64,000 nt of DNA from the NCBI RefSeq assembly GCF_013386165.1, contig NZ_JACAOS010000003.1:662343-726342 (forward strand), in the 5' to 3' direction. The DNA is from Pseudomonas gingeri (lineage in GTDB: Bacteria > Pseudomonadota > Gammaproteobacteria > Pseudomonadales > Pseudomonadaceae). Below the pieces are notes generated by a model. That model was given only the letters and a program-made list of their open reading frames with translations, did no database searches and was not told where the DNA came from. Below, in pieces: positions 16,019 to 25,072 of this stretch (the stretch's first letter is position 1; each line of letters opens with the position of its first letter). A program made the translations under genes and the position numbers.

Positions 16019-16948
16019 TTAGAGGGTCAGGGCTTTACGCAGTGCGGCGAGGAGTCTGGTGTAGAGCAGATCGACTTCCGGCGCCAGGTTCCGGGCCCGC
16101 AGGCAGCCGTGCACCAGGCCGTGGCCGGGGTGGAAATCCACGGTTACACCGGCCGCTTCAAGACGCTCGCGGTATTGCACGCCGTCATCACGCAGGGGGT
16201 CGAACTGTGCCACGGCGATAAATGCCGGGGCCAAGCCCCGCAGATCCGTGGCCTGTAACGGCATCGCATAGGCCGAAGGCTTGGCCGAACCCGGCAGGTA
16301 CAAGGCGTGATAGCAGTGCACGTCGCTGGCGCTGAGCAGCGGGGCGTCGGCGCATTCGGTGCGTGAGGGCAGTCTGTCGTCGCCACCCAGCCCCGGGTAG
16401 ATCAGGGCTTGCAGCAGCGGCTGCGCCTGGCCGCCATCGCGCAGTGCCAGGCACACGGCGGCGGCGAGATTGCCGCCGGCGCTGTCGCCGGCAATCGCCA
16501 TGCGCCGTGGGTCCAGTTGCCAGGTTGCGGCGTCGGTCTGCAAGCCGCGCCATACCGCCAGGCAATCGTCGAAGGCCGCCGGAAAGGGGTGTTCTGGTGC
16601 AAGTCGATAATCGACGGCGATCACCACGGCGTCGAGCAGGGAGGCCAGTTCAGCGGTGATGAAATCGTGGGAGTCGAGGTCGCCGACCACCCAGCCGCCA
16701 CCGTGCAGGTAGACCACGCAGGGCCAGCCATTGGCCGGCGGCTCGGAGGCTGGGCGGTATTGGCGTATCGGGACTTGGCCGATCAGCTGTTCGCTGACGC
16801 TGATGCCTGTGGGGCGCACCGGGGTAAAGGCCCGGCACATAGTGCTGTAACCGACACGCAGGCCATTGATGCTGGTGTCCGGATAGCTGAAATCGAGGGT
16901 CCGGGCGACAAAGGCGCCCATCTGGGGAGACAGCGGGTAATCGCTCAT
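16019..16948 (-). CDS. Alpha/beta hydrolase, hormone-sensitive lipase (HSL) family
   Basis: A 309-residue esterase/lipase. The oxyanion-hole motif HGGGWVVGD and the nucleophile elbow GDSAGG (serine) define the HSL family. The acid and histidine of the triad are probably in FDPLRDDG and GLVHG near the C-terminus. No signal peptide is seen, so the enzyme should be cytoplasmic and act on short-chain esters. The start at 16948 has only a weak Shine-Dalgarno sequence. It lies between ptxS and a binding-protein gene, in the same direction as both, but a hairpin at 16987-17010 separates it from the upstream gene. Confidence 0.85.
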   Translation of the reverse strand: MSDYPLSPQMGAFVARTLDFSYPDTSINGLRVGYSTMCRAFTPVRPTGISVSEQLIGQVPIRQYRPASEPPANGWPCVVYLHGGGWVVGDLDSHDFITAELASLLDAVVIAVDYRLAPEHPFPAAFDDCLAVWRGLQTDAATWQLDPRRMAIAGDSAGGNLAAAVCLALRDGGQAQPLLQALIYPGLGGDDRLPSRTECADAPLLSASDVHCYHALYLPGSAKPSAYAMPLQATDLRGLAPAFIAVAQFDPLRDDGVQYRERLEAAGVTVDFHPGHGLVHGCLRARNLAPEVDLLYTRLLAALRKALTL

Positions 16949-16986
16949 GCAAAGTCTCGGGAGTGTTCCTGATGCCAGGTAAGCCG

Positions 16987-17010
16987 GTGGGAGCGGTGCA
17001 TCGCTCCCAC
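16987..17010 (-). terminator. Terminator hairpin after the choline/betaine-type binding protein gene
   Basis: GTGGGAGCG (16987-16995) and CGCTCCCAC (17002-17010) form a perfect 9-bp stem with a 6-base loop, 12 bp after the stop codon of the leftward binding-protein gene. The same sequence type (GTGGGAGC) is common at Pseudomonas gene ends. Confidence 0.65.
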
Positions 17011-17021
17011 ACGGATGACCA

Positions 17022-17963
17022 CTACTTCAAACTGGCCTGCACGGTGGCGACACCGTCCTTGCCATCAACACTGGTCACGCCACTCAACCACTTCTGCAGA
17101 TCTTCCGGGTGATCGCGCAGCCATTTCTTCGCCACGTCCTGGGGCGTCTGGCGCTCCATGATCGGCACCATCAGCTGGCTTTCCTGGGCGGCGCTGAAGG
17201 TCAGGTTTTCCAGCAGCTTGGTGACGTTCGGGCAACGCTGGGCATAGTCCGGAGCGGTGACGGTGGACACGGTGGCCGCACCCTCGTTAGGCCCATAGAC
17301 ATCTTCGCTGCCGGTCAGGTAGGTGATCTTCATGTTGATGTTCATCGGGTGCGGGGTCCAGCCCACAAAAACCACGAACTCCTTGCGGTTGACCGCCCGC
17401 TGTACCGCCGCGAGCATCCCGGCTTCCCCGGACTCCACCAGGTTGAAACCCTTGAGGCCGAAGTGGTCGGTGTCGATCATGGTCTTGATGGTGGTGTTGG
17501 CGCCGCTGCCGGGCTCGATGCCATAGATCTTGCCGCCGAGCTTGTCCTTGAACTTGGCGATATCGGCGAAGGTCTTCAGGCCCGCGTCAGCCACATATTG
17601 CGGCACGGCGAGGGTGGCCTGGGCGTCGGACAGGCTCGGCTGGGCCAGGACCTTGACCTGGTTGGCGGCGACAAACGGCGCGATGTTCTTGTCCATCGCC
17701 GGCTTCCAGTAGCCGAGGAAGACATCCAGGCGCTTGTCGCGGATCCCGGCAAAGATGATCTGCTGCACGGCGCTGGTCTGCTTGCTTTCATAGCCCAATC
17801 CATCGAGCAGTACGTCGGCCATGCCACTGGTGGCGATCACGTCGGTCCAGTTGACCACGCCCATGCGTACGGTCTTGCAGGAAGCGTCTTCGGAAGCGAG
17901 CACACTGGTGCTCAGGAGGGCGGTACCGCAGAGGAACAGACAGCTGTTGAACAGTCTTTTCAT
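17022..17963 (-). CDS. Choline/glycine betaine/carnitine-type ABC substrate-binding protein
   Basis: About 313 residues with a signal peptide ending near TSVLASEDA. The mature protein starts with the OpuAC/ProX-type segment CKTVRMGVVNWTDVIATS and contains IIFAGIRDKRLDVFLGYW, PGSGANTTIKTMID and FVGWTPHPMN, characteristic of ChoX/CbcX/BetX/CaiX quaternary-amine receptors, which use aromatic residues to hold the ligand. Pseudomonas carries several such orphan binding proteins that share one CbcWV permease, and no permease is next to this one. The start at 17963 has a poor ribosome site; an in-frame open stretch extends to 18029. Which quaternary amine it binds cannot be decided. Confidence 0.85.
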   Translation of the reverse strand: MKRLFNSCLFLCGTALLSTSVLASEDASCKTVRMGVVNWTDVIATSGMADVLLDGLGYESKQTSAVQQIIFAGIRDKRLDVFLGYWKPAMDKNIAPFVAANQVKVLAQPSLSDAQATLAVPQYVADAGLKTFADIAKFKDKLGGKIYGIEPGSGANTTIKTMIDTDHFGLKGFNLVESGEAGMLAAVQRAVNRKEFVVFVGWTPHPMNINMKITYLTGSEDVYGPNEGAATVSTVTAPDYAQRCPNVTKLLENLTFSAAQESQLMVPIMERQTPQDVAKKWLRDHPEDLQKWLSGVTSVDGKDGVATVQASLK

Positions 17964-18098
17964 GATTCGCAGATCTCGCGGCAGGTCGTTTATTGTGGAG
18001 GCCGGTGTCTTCATGCACCGTCCGGCCACGTTACGCAGCCGGTCGAGGGCGAAAGCGCACCAGGGCGACCGGCTTTTGCACTGCGGCGACTCCCCTTG

Positions 18099-18710
18099 TT
18101 ATACCAGCACGCTCAGCCAGGCCGAAACCAGCAGCAACAGCGCCATGCAGCGATTGAAGCGTTGCATCGCCCGGGGCGAACGAAACAGCCGCGCGGAGCC
18201 GACGCCCAGCACGCCCCACAGCACCAGGCACGGAACCGACACCAGGAAAAACGCCAGGGACAGCGACAGCACATGGGCCTGGCGTTCGGCGCCGCTGCCG
18301 GCGAATACGCCGACCACCGCCAGGGCCATCATCCAGACTTTCGGGTTGATCAGTTGCAGGCTGGCGGCGCCCAGTAGGCCAAGGCGCCTGGTGTGTTCGG
18401 TGTCGGGGTCGATGGCGTTCGCCGGTGCACTGAAGATCTGCCAGGCCAGGTAGTTCAACCAGGCGATGCCCAGCCATTGCATGGCGGTCTGCACCAGGGG
18501 CAGGCCGGCCAGCGACTGGCCGACGCCGCAACCCACCAGCAGGACGATCAGCGCCGCGCTGGCACAGGCTCCGAAAATGATCGGCAGGGCCGCGACCAGG
18601 CCATAGCGGGCGCTGTTGCTCAGCACCAGGACATTGGTCGGTCCCGGTGTGATGGAGGCGACGGTGGCGAACAGCAGGAATGGCAACAGGCTGGGGAAGG
18701 TGGACAACAT
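18099..18710 (-). CDS. LysE/RhtB-family amino acid exporter
   Basis: A 203-residue inner-membrane protein with about six hydrophobic segments. The N-terminal signature ITPGPTNVLVLSNSARYG and the later LQLINPKVWMMAL are typical of RhtB/LysE exporters of amino acids or homoserine lactones. The start at 18710 has GGAG upstream. It lies 51 bp downstream of, and in the same direction as, an AraC-type regulator; such AraC-LysE pairs are common and suggest direct control. Substrate unknown. Confidence 0.88.
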   Translation of the reverse strand: MLSTFPSLLPFLLFATVASITPGPTNVLVLSNSARYGLVAALPIIFGACASAALIVLLVGCGVGQSLAGLPLVQTAMQWLGIAWLNYLAWQIFSAPANAIDPDTEHTRRLGLLGAASLQLINPKVWMMALAVVGVFAGSGAERQAHVLSLSLAFFLVSVPCLVLWGVLGVGSARLFRSPRAMQRFNRCMALLLLVSAWLSVLV

Positions 18711-18761
18711 GGGGTGGGGCTCCGCGGGAAGATCGATGGGCCGATCTTCCCGTGCGGCGCC

Positions 18762-19613
18762 TCAGGCGTCTGGAAGATTTGAGCAACGCTTGCGGTAGGC
18801 GGCCGGGGTGAGGCCGTAGGCGCGCATGAACCAGCGCCCCAGGTGACTCTGGTCGGCAAAGCCCAGGGCCATGGCGACATTCGCCGGGGTTTCGCCCCGG
18901 GACAGCAGTTGTCGGGCCTTGGCCACGCGCAATTGCACCAGATAGGCGTGGGGCGGCAGGTTATAGGCGGCCTTGAAGGCGCGGGTCAGGCGAAAGCGGT
19001 CGACGCCGCAGATCGCCGCGACTTCATCCAGGCTGATGTCGTGTTGCAGGTGGGCGTGCAGGTACTCGCGGGCGACCTGGGCCACCCGGGGCAGGCGTGG
19101 GTCCTCGTTGTAGCGGGTGCGCCAGTGCAGATGGCCGGTGAGACTGTCGAACAGATGGTCCAGGGCGCTTTGCCGGATGATGCGCAATTCCTGGGTATGA
19201 ATGGCCTCGAATGCCGCGCTGGTGGCCTGGGCCAAGCGGGTATCGGTGGCCAGTGGGTTGACGAAACCCAGCTGGCTGCCTTGCGGCGCTTCTTCAAACA
19301 GGGCGTTCATTTCCCGTTCCAGCCAGAGCGGATCGAGATACAGCGTGCGGTAGGTGAAGCCGCCTTCGGTAGGGGCGTCGCCGTCATGGATCTCGCCGGG
19401 TTCGAGCATGAACACGTTGCCCGCCAGGCTGTGGTAGCGGTTGCGTCGGGAATTGAACTGTTGCACGCCCTGTTCGGTGACACCGACCAGATAGCTGTCG
19501 TGCCAATGGGCGTCGTAGGCGTGGGCATGGCCCTTGAAGCGCGCGCGCAAGGTTTCGATGCCGGTGTCCCGGTCCTGGGCCAGGTCGATCCAGTGGTTGA
19601 CGGTAGTGGACAT
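18762..19613 (-). CDS. AraC-family transcriptional regulator
   Basis: A 283-residue regulator. The N-terminal cupin-like AraC_binding domain carries HAYDAHWHDSYLVG and EPGEIHDGD, and the C-terminal domain has two helix-turn-helices: DISLDEVAAICGVDRFRLTRAFK and TPANVAMALGFADQSHLGRWF (each in segments), ending LTPAAYRKR. The start at 19613 has AGGAA five bases before the ATG. It probably controls the adjacent LysE exporter, and its 5' end faces the divergent DmpA-type peptidase gene across a 169-bp gap that could hold shared control sites. Confidence 0.88.
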   Translation of the reverse strand: MSTTVNHWIDLAQDRDTGIETLRARFKGHAHAYDAHWHDSYLVGVTEQGVQQFNSRRNRYHSLAGNVFMLEPGEIHDGDAPTEGGFTYRTLYLDPLWLEREMNALFEEAPQGSQLGFVNPLATDTRLAQATSAAFEAIHTQELRIIRQSALDHLFDSLTGHLHWRTRYNEDPRLPRVAQVAREYLHAHLQHDISLDEVAAICGVDRFRLTRAFKAAYNLPPHAYLVQLRVAKARQLLSRGETPANVAMALGFADQSHLGRWFMRAYGLTPAAYRKRCSNLPDA

Positions 19614-19782
19614 GGGGTTCCTGGAGCCGTGGTCAATCATGCAGAAGGTCAGTTAACGCCTGCGGCCGGGTATCCGTCTAGAAGATCCGTGCAAAGGCCA
19701 GTACCCCGATAGGGGAATGGGCGACCCGCGCCCGAGCGCCTAGAGTGGTCGCCTATTTCAGAGACACCGACAGAGAGAGATT

Positions 19783-20886
19783 ATGCGCGCACGTGAATGG
19801 GGAATCACCCTGGGCCTGGGCACACCGGGGCCGTTCAATGCCATCACCGATGTGCCGGGGGTGCGGGTCGGTCACAGCACACTCAGGACCGAGATCGACG
19901 GTAAGCAGGTGCGCACCGGGGTCACGGTCGTCCAGCCTCGGGCCGGCGCGGCGCGGGCACAGCCCAGTTTTGCCGGCTGCCATGTGCTCAACGGCAATGG
20001 CGATGCCACGGGGCTGGAGTGGATTCGCGAAGCCGGACTGCTGACCACGCCGGTGGCGATCACCAATACCCATAGCGTCGGTGTGGTGCGTGATGCGCTG
20101 ATCGCCGACGAGCGCGACAGCCTGGCGGACCCGGCGGTGTACTGGTGCATGCCGGTGGTCATGGAAACCTATGACGGGGTGCTCAACGATATCTGGGGCC
20201 AGCACGTCGGGCCGGCGCAGGTCCGTGAAGCCTTGGCCGATGCCCGGCCAGGGCCGGTGAGCGAAGGCGCGGTGGGCGGCGGGACCGGGATGATCTGCCA
20301 CGAATTCAAGGGCGGTATCGGCACCTCGTCGCGACGCTTGTCGGCAGCGCAGGGCGGCTGGACCGTCGGCGCACTGGTCCAGGCCAATCATGGCAAACGC
20401 CAGGAACTGCGGGTGGACGGTTATCCGGTCGGCCGCCAGTTGCTGGACGTTCCTTCACCATTCGCACGGCGCGGCACTCCAGGCATGGGTTCGATCGTGG
20501 TGATTCTCGCCACCGACGCACCGCTGTTGCCCCATCAATGCCAGCGTCTGGCGCAGCGGGCTTCCATCGGCATCGCCCGGACCGGCGGCGGCACCGAAGA
20601 TTCCAGCGGCGATATCTTCCTGGCTTTCGCCACTGGCAACAACCAGCTGCCCGCCGCCGATTACGGGCGCAAGGGCCTGCCGTTCAGCAGTCCGCTGGAG
20701 ATGGTCAACAACGACCATATTTCGCCGCTGTTCCTGGCGGCCGCCGAAGCGGTGGAAGAAGCCATCATCAATGCCTTGCTGGCCGGCGAAGACATGACCA
20801 CGGCCGATGGAACCGCTGTGCTGGCATTAAAGGGCGAAGTTGTACTGGATGCACTCAGGACGAGTGGGCGACGGGAGAACTTATAA
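19783..20886 (+). CDS. DmpA-type L-aminopeptidase/D-esterase (P1/S58 family)
   Basis: A 367-residue N-terminal-nucleophile hydrolase. It opens with the family sequence ITLGLGTPGPFNAITDVPGV (NAITDVPGVRVGHST) and contains the autocleavage site TPGMGS, where cleavage between Gly236 and Ser237 would free Ser237 as the nucleophile and yield alpha and beta chains. ARTGGGTEDSSGD and NNDHISPLFLAAAEAVEEAIINAL (in parts) are conserved in beta-peptidyl aminopeptidases and DmpA. It would remove N-terminal residues from small peptides, amides or beta-peptides in the cytoplasm. It is divergent from the AraC regulator gene. Confidence 0.9.
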   Translation: MRAREWGITLGLGTPGPFNAITDVPGVRVGHSTLRTEIDGKQVRTGVTVVQPRAGAARAQPSFAGCHVLNGNGDATGLEWIREAGLLTTPVAITNTHSVGVVRDALIADERDSLADPAVYWCMPVVMETYDGVLNDIWGQHVGPAQVREALADARPGPVSEGAVGGGTGMICHEFKGGIGTSSRRLSAAQGGWTVGALVQANHGKRQELRVDGYPVGRQLLDVPSPFARRGTPGMGSIVVILATDAPLLPHQCQRLAQRASIGIARTGGGTEDSSGDIFLAFATGNNQLPAADYGRKGLPFSSPLEMVNNDHISPLFLAAAEAVEEAIINALLAGEDMTTADGTAVLALKGEVVLDALRTSGRRENL

Positions 20887-21197
20887 GTAATGTTATGACT
20901 GCTTGGTCATTTATTGATGCATGTCACAAGTGCATTCTTGTGACTTGAAGTTTTTCGAAAGCCTGCTTGGCGAAGTAGGTTATCGCCGTAAGAAAAAACT
21001 TTTATGACACTCGGTCAATGTTTGTAGGCCTTTTCCTTGTTTAGGCGTTTTGACATCAAAAAAAGCGCTGGACGTTTGTTTTCAAGATGTGTCAGTTTCT
21101 CGCTGCCTTCAAAAAAGGCGAGTGATAGGATGATCTCGCCAAGGGATTGTCGCTATCTGACAAAAACTGTTTCACTTGCAAACAAGGAAGTGTGTTT
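20887..21197. other. Low-GC intergenic region upstream of aprA
   Basis: 311 bases without a gene. It starts with a hairpin GTCACAAG/CTTGTGAC at 20923-20944 that may end the peptidase transcript and then continues as a low-GC region with poly-A/T tracts. TTGACA at 21050-21055 could be a -35 element, but no convincing -10 follows at 16-18 bp. The region is expected to carry the promoter of the alkaline protease operon. Confidence 0.6.
20923..20944 (+). terminator. Hairpin after the DmpA-type peptidase gene
   Basis: GTCACAAG (20923-20930) pairs perfectly with CTTGTGAC (20937-20944) with a 6-base loop, and a short T stretch follows about 5 bases later. Confidence 0.5.
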
Positions 21198-22646
21198 ATG
21201 TCGAAAGTCAAAACCAAAGCTATTGTTTCTGCGGAGTCGGCACTGGCGGCCAACGGTACAAGTTCCGCCTTTAACCAGATCGATAGCTTCAGCCATCAAT
21301 ACGACCGTGGCGGTAATCTTACGGTCAATGGCAAACCCTCCTACTCCGTCGATCAGGCCGCCACGCAATTGCTGCGTGACGGTGCCACCTGGCACGATCT
21401 GAACGGCAGCGGCAAGATCGAACTGACCTATACCTTCCTGACGTCCCAGACCTCGAATTTCAGCGGTCTGGGTGTCACCGGGTTCAATCAGTTCAGTGCG
21501 CTGCAGAAGTCCCAGGCCGTGCTCGCCATGCAATCCTGGGCGGACGTGGCCAACGTGACCTTCACGGAGGCAGCGAAGGGTGGCGATGGTCACATGACCT
21601 TCGGTAACTACAGTGGCGGACAGGAAGGCGCGGCGGCATTCGCCTTCCTGCCGGGTACCGAGCCTGGCTACGACGGCCAGTCCTGGTACCTGACCGGCAG
21701 CGGCTACAACGTCAACAAGACGCCTGGCGTGAACAACTACGGTCGTCAGACCCTGACCCATGAGATCGGCCATACCCTCGGCCTGGCTCATCCCGGCGAC
21801 TACAACGCTGGCGAAGGCAACCCGACCTACAATGACGCGTCCTATGGACAGGACACCCGCGGCTACAGCGTCATGAGCTACTGGAGCGAAAGCAACACCA
21901 GCCAGAACTTCAGCAAAGGCGGGGTCGAGGCTTACTCCTCGGGTCCGCTGATGGATGATATCGCGGCGATCCAGAAGCTCTACGGCGCCAACTACAGTAC
22001 CCGCTCCGGTGACACCACCTATGGGTTCAACTCCAATGCCGGTCGTGACTACATGAGCGCCACCTCGTCTTCGGACAAGCTGGTGTTCTCGGTCTGGGAC
22101 GGTGGCGGCAACGATACCCTGGACTTCTCCGGGTTCACCCAGAACCAGAAGATCAACCTGCATGACGGCTCGTTCTCCGACGTTGGCGGCATGGTGGGTA
22201 ATATCTCCATTGCCCAGGGTGTCACCATCGAGAACGCCATCGGCGGTTCGGGCAACGACCTGCTGATCGGCAACGACGCCGCCAACGAACTGCGTGGCGG
22301 GGCCGGCAACGACATCCTCTACGGGGCCGGTGGTGCCGACAAGCTCTGGGGTGGTACGGGCAACGATACCTTCGTGTTCGCTGCCGTTTCCGACTCGACG
22401 CCGAAAGCCGCCGACCGGATCATGGATTTCACCAGTGGCCAGGACAAGATCGATCTGTCCGGGATCACCCATGGTTCGGGCCTGACGTTCGTCAACGCGT
22501 TCACCGGCCATGCCGGCGATGCGGTGCTGACGTATGCGTCGGGCACCAACCTGGGTACCCTGGCGGTGGACTTCTCCGGGCACGGCGTCGCCGATTTCCT
22601 GGTGACCACCGTGGGTCAGGCAGCGGTCACGGATATCGTGGCTTGA
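21198..22646 (+). CDS. aprA: Serralysin-type alkaline metalloprotease AprA (AprX)
   Basis: A 482-residue secreted zinc protease. The zinc site is [11 protein letters not shown] (His188, His192, His198) with Glu189 as base, and the Met-turn SVMSYW has Met226. The C-terminal third contains calcium-binding RTX nonapeptides ([36 protein letters not shown] in succession) and ends in the hydrophobic type I secretion signal. There is no Sec signal peptide; a short propeptide precedes the catalytic domain. The start at 21198 follows AAGGAAG and removes 17 upstream codons. It leads an operon with its inhibitor and dedicated ABC exporter. It degrades host and milk proteins in related species. Confidence 0.97.
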   Translation: MSKVKTKAIVSAESALAANGTSSAFNQIDSFSHQYDRGGNLTVNGKPSYSVDQAATQLLRDGATWHDLNGSGKIELTYTFLTSQTSNFSGLGVTGFNQFSALQKSQAVLAMQSWADVANVTFTEAAKGGDGHMTFGNYSGGQEGAAAFAFLPGTEPGYDGQSWYLTGSGYNVNKTPGVNNYGRQTLTHEIGHTLGLAHPGDYNAGEGNPTYNDASYGQDTRGYSVMSYWSESNTSQNFSKGGVEAYSSGPLMDDIAAIQKLYGANYSTRSGDTTYGFNSNAGRDYMSATSSSDKLVFSVWDGGGNDTLDFSGFTQNQKINLHDGSFSDVGGMVGNISIAQGVTIENAIGGSGNDLLIGNDAANELRGGAGNDILYGAGGADKLWGGTGNDTFVFAAVSDSTPKAADRIMDFTSGQDKIDLSGITHGSGLTFVNAFTGHAGDAVLTYASGTNLGTLAVDFSGHGVADFLVTTVGQAAVTDIVA

Positions 22647-22659
22647 GTTGATGCGGTAG

Positions 22660-22681
22660 GGGCAGCGCTGCAGCGCTGCCC
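22660..22681 (+). terminator. Attenuating hairpin between aprA and inh
   Basis: GGGCAGCGC (22660-22668) and GCGCTGCCC (22673-22681) form a perfect palindrome 13 bp after the aprA stop. Such a hairpin can let the abundant protease mRNA accumulate over the downstream secretion genes. Confidence 0.6.
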
Positions 22682-22697
22682 TCTGGTCCGGTAGTCC

Positions 22698-23093
22698 ATG
22701 TCCATGATCAAGATGTGTGTCCGCAGTATCTATTCGACGTGGCTAATGGCTGCGTTTCTGGCGTTTTCTGGAGAAGTCACCATGGCGAGCAGCCTGCTCA
22801 TGACCAGCCCCGAGGCCCTTGTCGGCCAGTGGCGGATGTACCCCGAAGGTGAAGACCCGAAGGCCTGCGAGCTGGACCTGGCGTTGCAGTCGCCGCGCCT
22901 GAGCGGTGACCTGGCGTGTATCGCCGGCTGGTTGGGCGAGCGCCCGGCCAACTGGGAACCGACCCCCGATGGCCTGTGGCTGTATGGCGTCGAAGGGACG
23001 GGCATCGTCCACCTCAATCGGCAAAAAACAAATCGCTACGAAGTGCGCTTGAAGAACGGAACCGTTCTGGTATTGATGCGCGATACGCCGTGA
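22698..23093 (+). CDS. inh: Alkaline protease inhibitor (Inh/AprI)
   Basis: A 131-residue periplasmic inhibitor of AprA. An N-terminal signal sequence (cleavage around GEVTMASS) precedes the inhibitor fold with the conserved SLLMTSPEALVGQWRM N-terminal strand that inserts in the protease cleft, two cysteines (CELDL, CIAGW) that form the family disulphide, and the end VRLKNGTVLVLMRD. It protects the cell from prematurely folded protease. It lies 51 bp after aprA and upstream of the exporter genes, the usual order. The Shine-Dalgarno sequence is weak at 22698. Confidence 0.9.
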   Translation: MSMIKMCVRSIYSTWLMAAFLAFSGEVTMASSLLMTSPEALVGQWRMYPEGEDPKACELDLALQSPRLSGDLACIAGWLGERPANWEPTPDGLWLYGVEGTGIVHLNRQKTNRYEVRLKNGTVLVLMRDTP

Positions 23094-23276
23094 GTATTCA
23101 GAAGCCAATCGATTAAATGGCAACTTGATGCTACGTATCCGTTAGTTGCCTTATCGTCCAGTCTCTATGAGTTGCGAAACAGCGACTCATGTTGAAAGTA
23201 CCTATATTCCCGAGCGGCTTGTCGGCCATCGAATAAAGGTGCGCATCCGGCTGTCCGTAAACTTCAAGGAAGATAG

Positions 23277-25058
23277 ATGAAGCCGCCGAAAATGATGTCC
23301 GGGACACCTTTGATCCGTGTGCTCGGCGATTATAAAAGTGTCTTGCTCAGCGTCGGTTGTTTCACCGCGCTGATCAATCTGCTGATGTTGGTGCCGTCGA
23401 TTTACATGCTCCAGGTCTATGACCGGGTATTGACCTCGCAGAATGAAACCACCCTGGTGATGCTGACCCTGATGGTGGTGGGGTTCTTTGCCTTTATCGG
23501 GCTGTTGGAAGTGGTCCGCAGTTTTATCGTGATCCGCATTGGCAGTGCCCTGGAGCGACGCTTGAACCTGCGGGTCTACCAGGCGGCCTTCGAGCGCAAC
23601 CTGTTGCGCAACGAAGGGCATGCCGGCCAGGCCCTCGGCGACCTGACGCAGATTCGCCAGTTCCTCACCGGACCGGCGCTGTTCGCCTTTTTCGATGCCC
23701 CGTGGTTTCCCATCTACCTGTTGGTGATCTTCCTGTTCAACCCCTGGCTGGGCGTGTTCGCCAGTGTCGGGGCCTTGTTGCTGATCGCCCTGGCGTGCCT
23801 CAACGAGTCGATGACGAAAAAGCCCTTGAGCGAAGCCAGCGGTTATTCGCAACGCTCCAGCCAATTGGCGACCAGCCATCTGCACAACGCTGAAACCATC
23901 CAGGCCATGGGCATGCTCGGCGCCCTGCGGAGCCGCTGGTTCCAGGTGCACTCGCGATTCCTGGCCCGGCAGAACCGCGCCAGCGATACCGGGGCGGTGA
24001 TCACCTCCCTGAGCAAGATGTTGCGCCTGTGCCTGCAATCGCTGGTGCTGGGCCTGGGGGGGTTCCTGGTGATCAAGGGCGAGATGACCGCCGGGATGAT
24101 GATCGCCGGCTCCATCCTGATGGGGCGGGTGCTCAGCCCTCTCGACCAGTTGATTGCGGTGTGGAAACAATGGAGCACGGCCAAGCTCGCTTATCAGCGC
24201 CTGGACGGCCTGTTGCGCGAGTTCCCGGAGGAGGAAGGACAGATGAGCCTGCCCGCGCCCCAGGGGCAGGTGGCTTTTGAACAGGTCAGTGCCGGACCGC
24301 CCGGCAAACGTATCGCCACCTTGCACCAAGTGAGTTTCAGCCTGGCACCGGGCGAGGTGCTGGGGGTGCTCGGTGCCTCGGGTTCGGGCAAGTCGACCCT
24401 GGCCCGGGTGCTGGTGGGCGTCTGGCCGACCCTGGGCGGCACCGTGCGCCTGGACGGCGCCGACCTGCATCGCTGGGACCGCGACGACCTCGGTCCGCAT
24501 ATCGGTTACCTGCCCCAGGACATCGAGTTGTTCAGCGGCACTATTGCCGAAAACATCGCGCGGTTTGCCGAAGTCGATTCGCCGAAAGTGGTGGAGGCGG
24601 CGCGTCAGGCCGGTGTGCATGAGTTGATCCTGCGCCTGCCCCAAGGCTACGACACGCTGCTGGGAGAAGACGGCAGCGGCCTGTCCGGCGGACAGAAGCA
24701 GCGGGTGGCGTTGGCCCGTGCGCTGTATGGCGGCCCGCGTCTGGTGGTGCTCGACGAGCCCAATTCCAACCTCGATGTGGTCGGGGAGACCGCCTTGACC
24801 CAGGCGATTGCCTTGCTCAAGGCCCGGGGCAGCACAGTGGTCCTGGTGACCCATCGCTCCACCTCCCTGACCCAGGCGGACAAGTTGCTGGTGCTCAATG
24901 AAGGTCGCTTGCAAGCCTTCGGCAGCAGTGCCGATGTGCTCAAGGCCCTCTCGGCCGGCGCGCAGCCGGCCCCTCAACCGACCCGCGAGGCGGCGACCCC
25001 GGCCGGTGTCAGCCTGAGCCGACAGTATCCCGCGCCGACTCGCAACAGCGACGCATAA
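23277..25058 (+). CDS. aprD: Type I secretion ABC ATPase AprD
   Basis: A 593-residue inner-membrane half-transporter of the PrtD/AprD type. The N-terminal ~270 residues form the six-helix membrane domain ([20 protein letters not shown] ...), followed by a nucleotide-binding domain with Walker [10 protein letters not shown], signature [15 protein letters not shown], Walker [13 protein letters not shown] and switch HRSTS. It energises one-step export of AprA and, given gene order, of the downstream lipase. It lacks an N-terminal peptidase domain, as expected for RTX protease exporters. AAGGAAG precedes the ATG. aprE follows after 14 bp. Confidence 0.95.
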   Translation: MKPPKMMSGTPLIRVLGDYKSVLLSVGCFTALINLLMLVPSIYMLQVYDRVLTSQNETTLVMLTLMVVGFFAFIGLLEVVRSFIVIRIGSALERRLNLRVYQAAFERNLLRNEGHAGQALGDLTQIRQFLTGPALFAFFDAPWFPIYLLVIFLFNPWLGVFASVGALLLIALACLNESMTKKPLSEASGYSQRSSQLATSHLHNAETIQAMGMLGALRSRWFQVHSRFLARQNRASDTGAVITSLSKMLRLCLQSLVLGLGGFLVIKGEMTAGMMIAGSILMGRVLSPLDQLIAVWKQWSTAKLAYQRLDGLLREFPEEEGQMSLPAPQGQVAFEQVSAGPPGKRIATLHQVSFSLAPGEVLGVLGASGSGKSTLARVLVGVWPTLGGTVRLDGADLHRWDRDDLGPHIGYLPQDIELFSGTIAENIARFAEVDSPKVVEAARQAGVHELILRLPQGYDTLLGEDGSGLSGGQKQRVALARALYGGPRLVVLDEPNSNLDVVGETALTQAIALLKARGSTVVLVTHRSTSLTQADKLLVLNEGRLQAFGSSADVLKALSAGAQPAPQPTREAATPAGVSLSRQYPAPTRNSDA

Positions 25059-25072
25059 GCAAGGACAGCACG

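Noticed and set aside
21050..21078. TTGACA as the aprA promoter -35 box
   Set aside because: No acceptable -10 hexamer lies 16-18 bp downstream, so it is not listed as a promoter.
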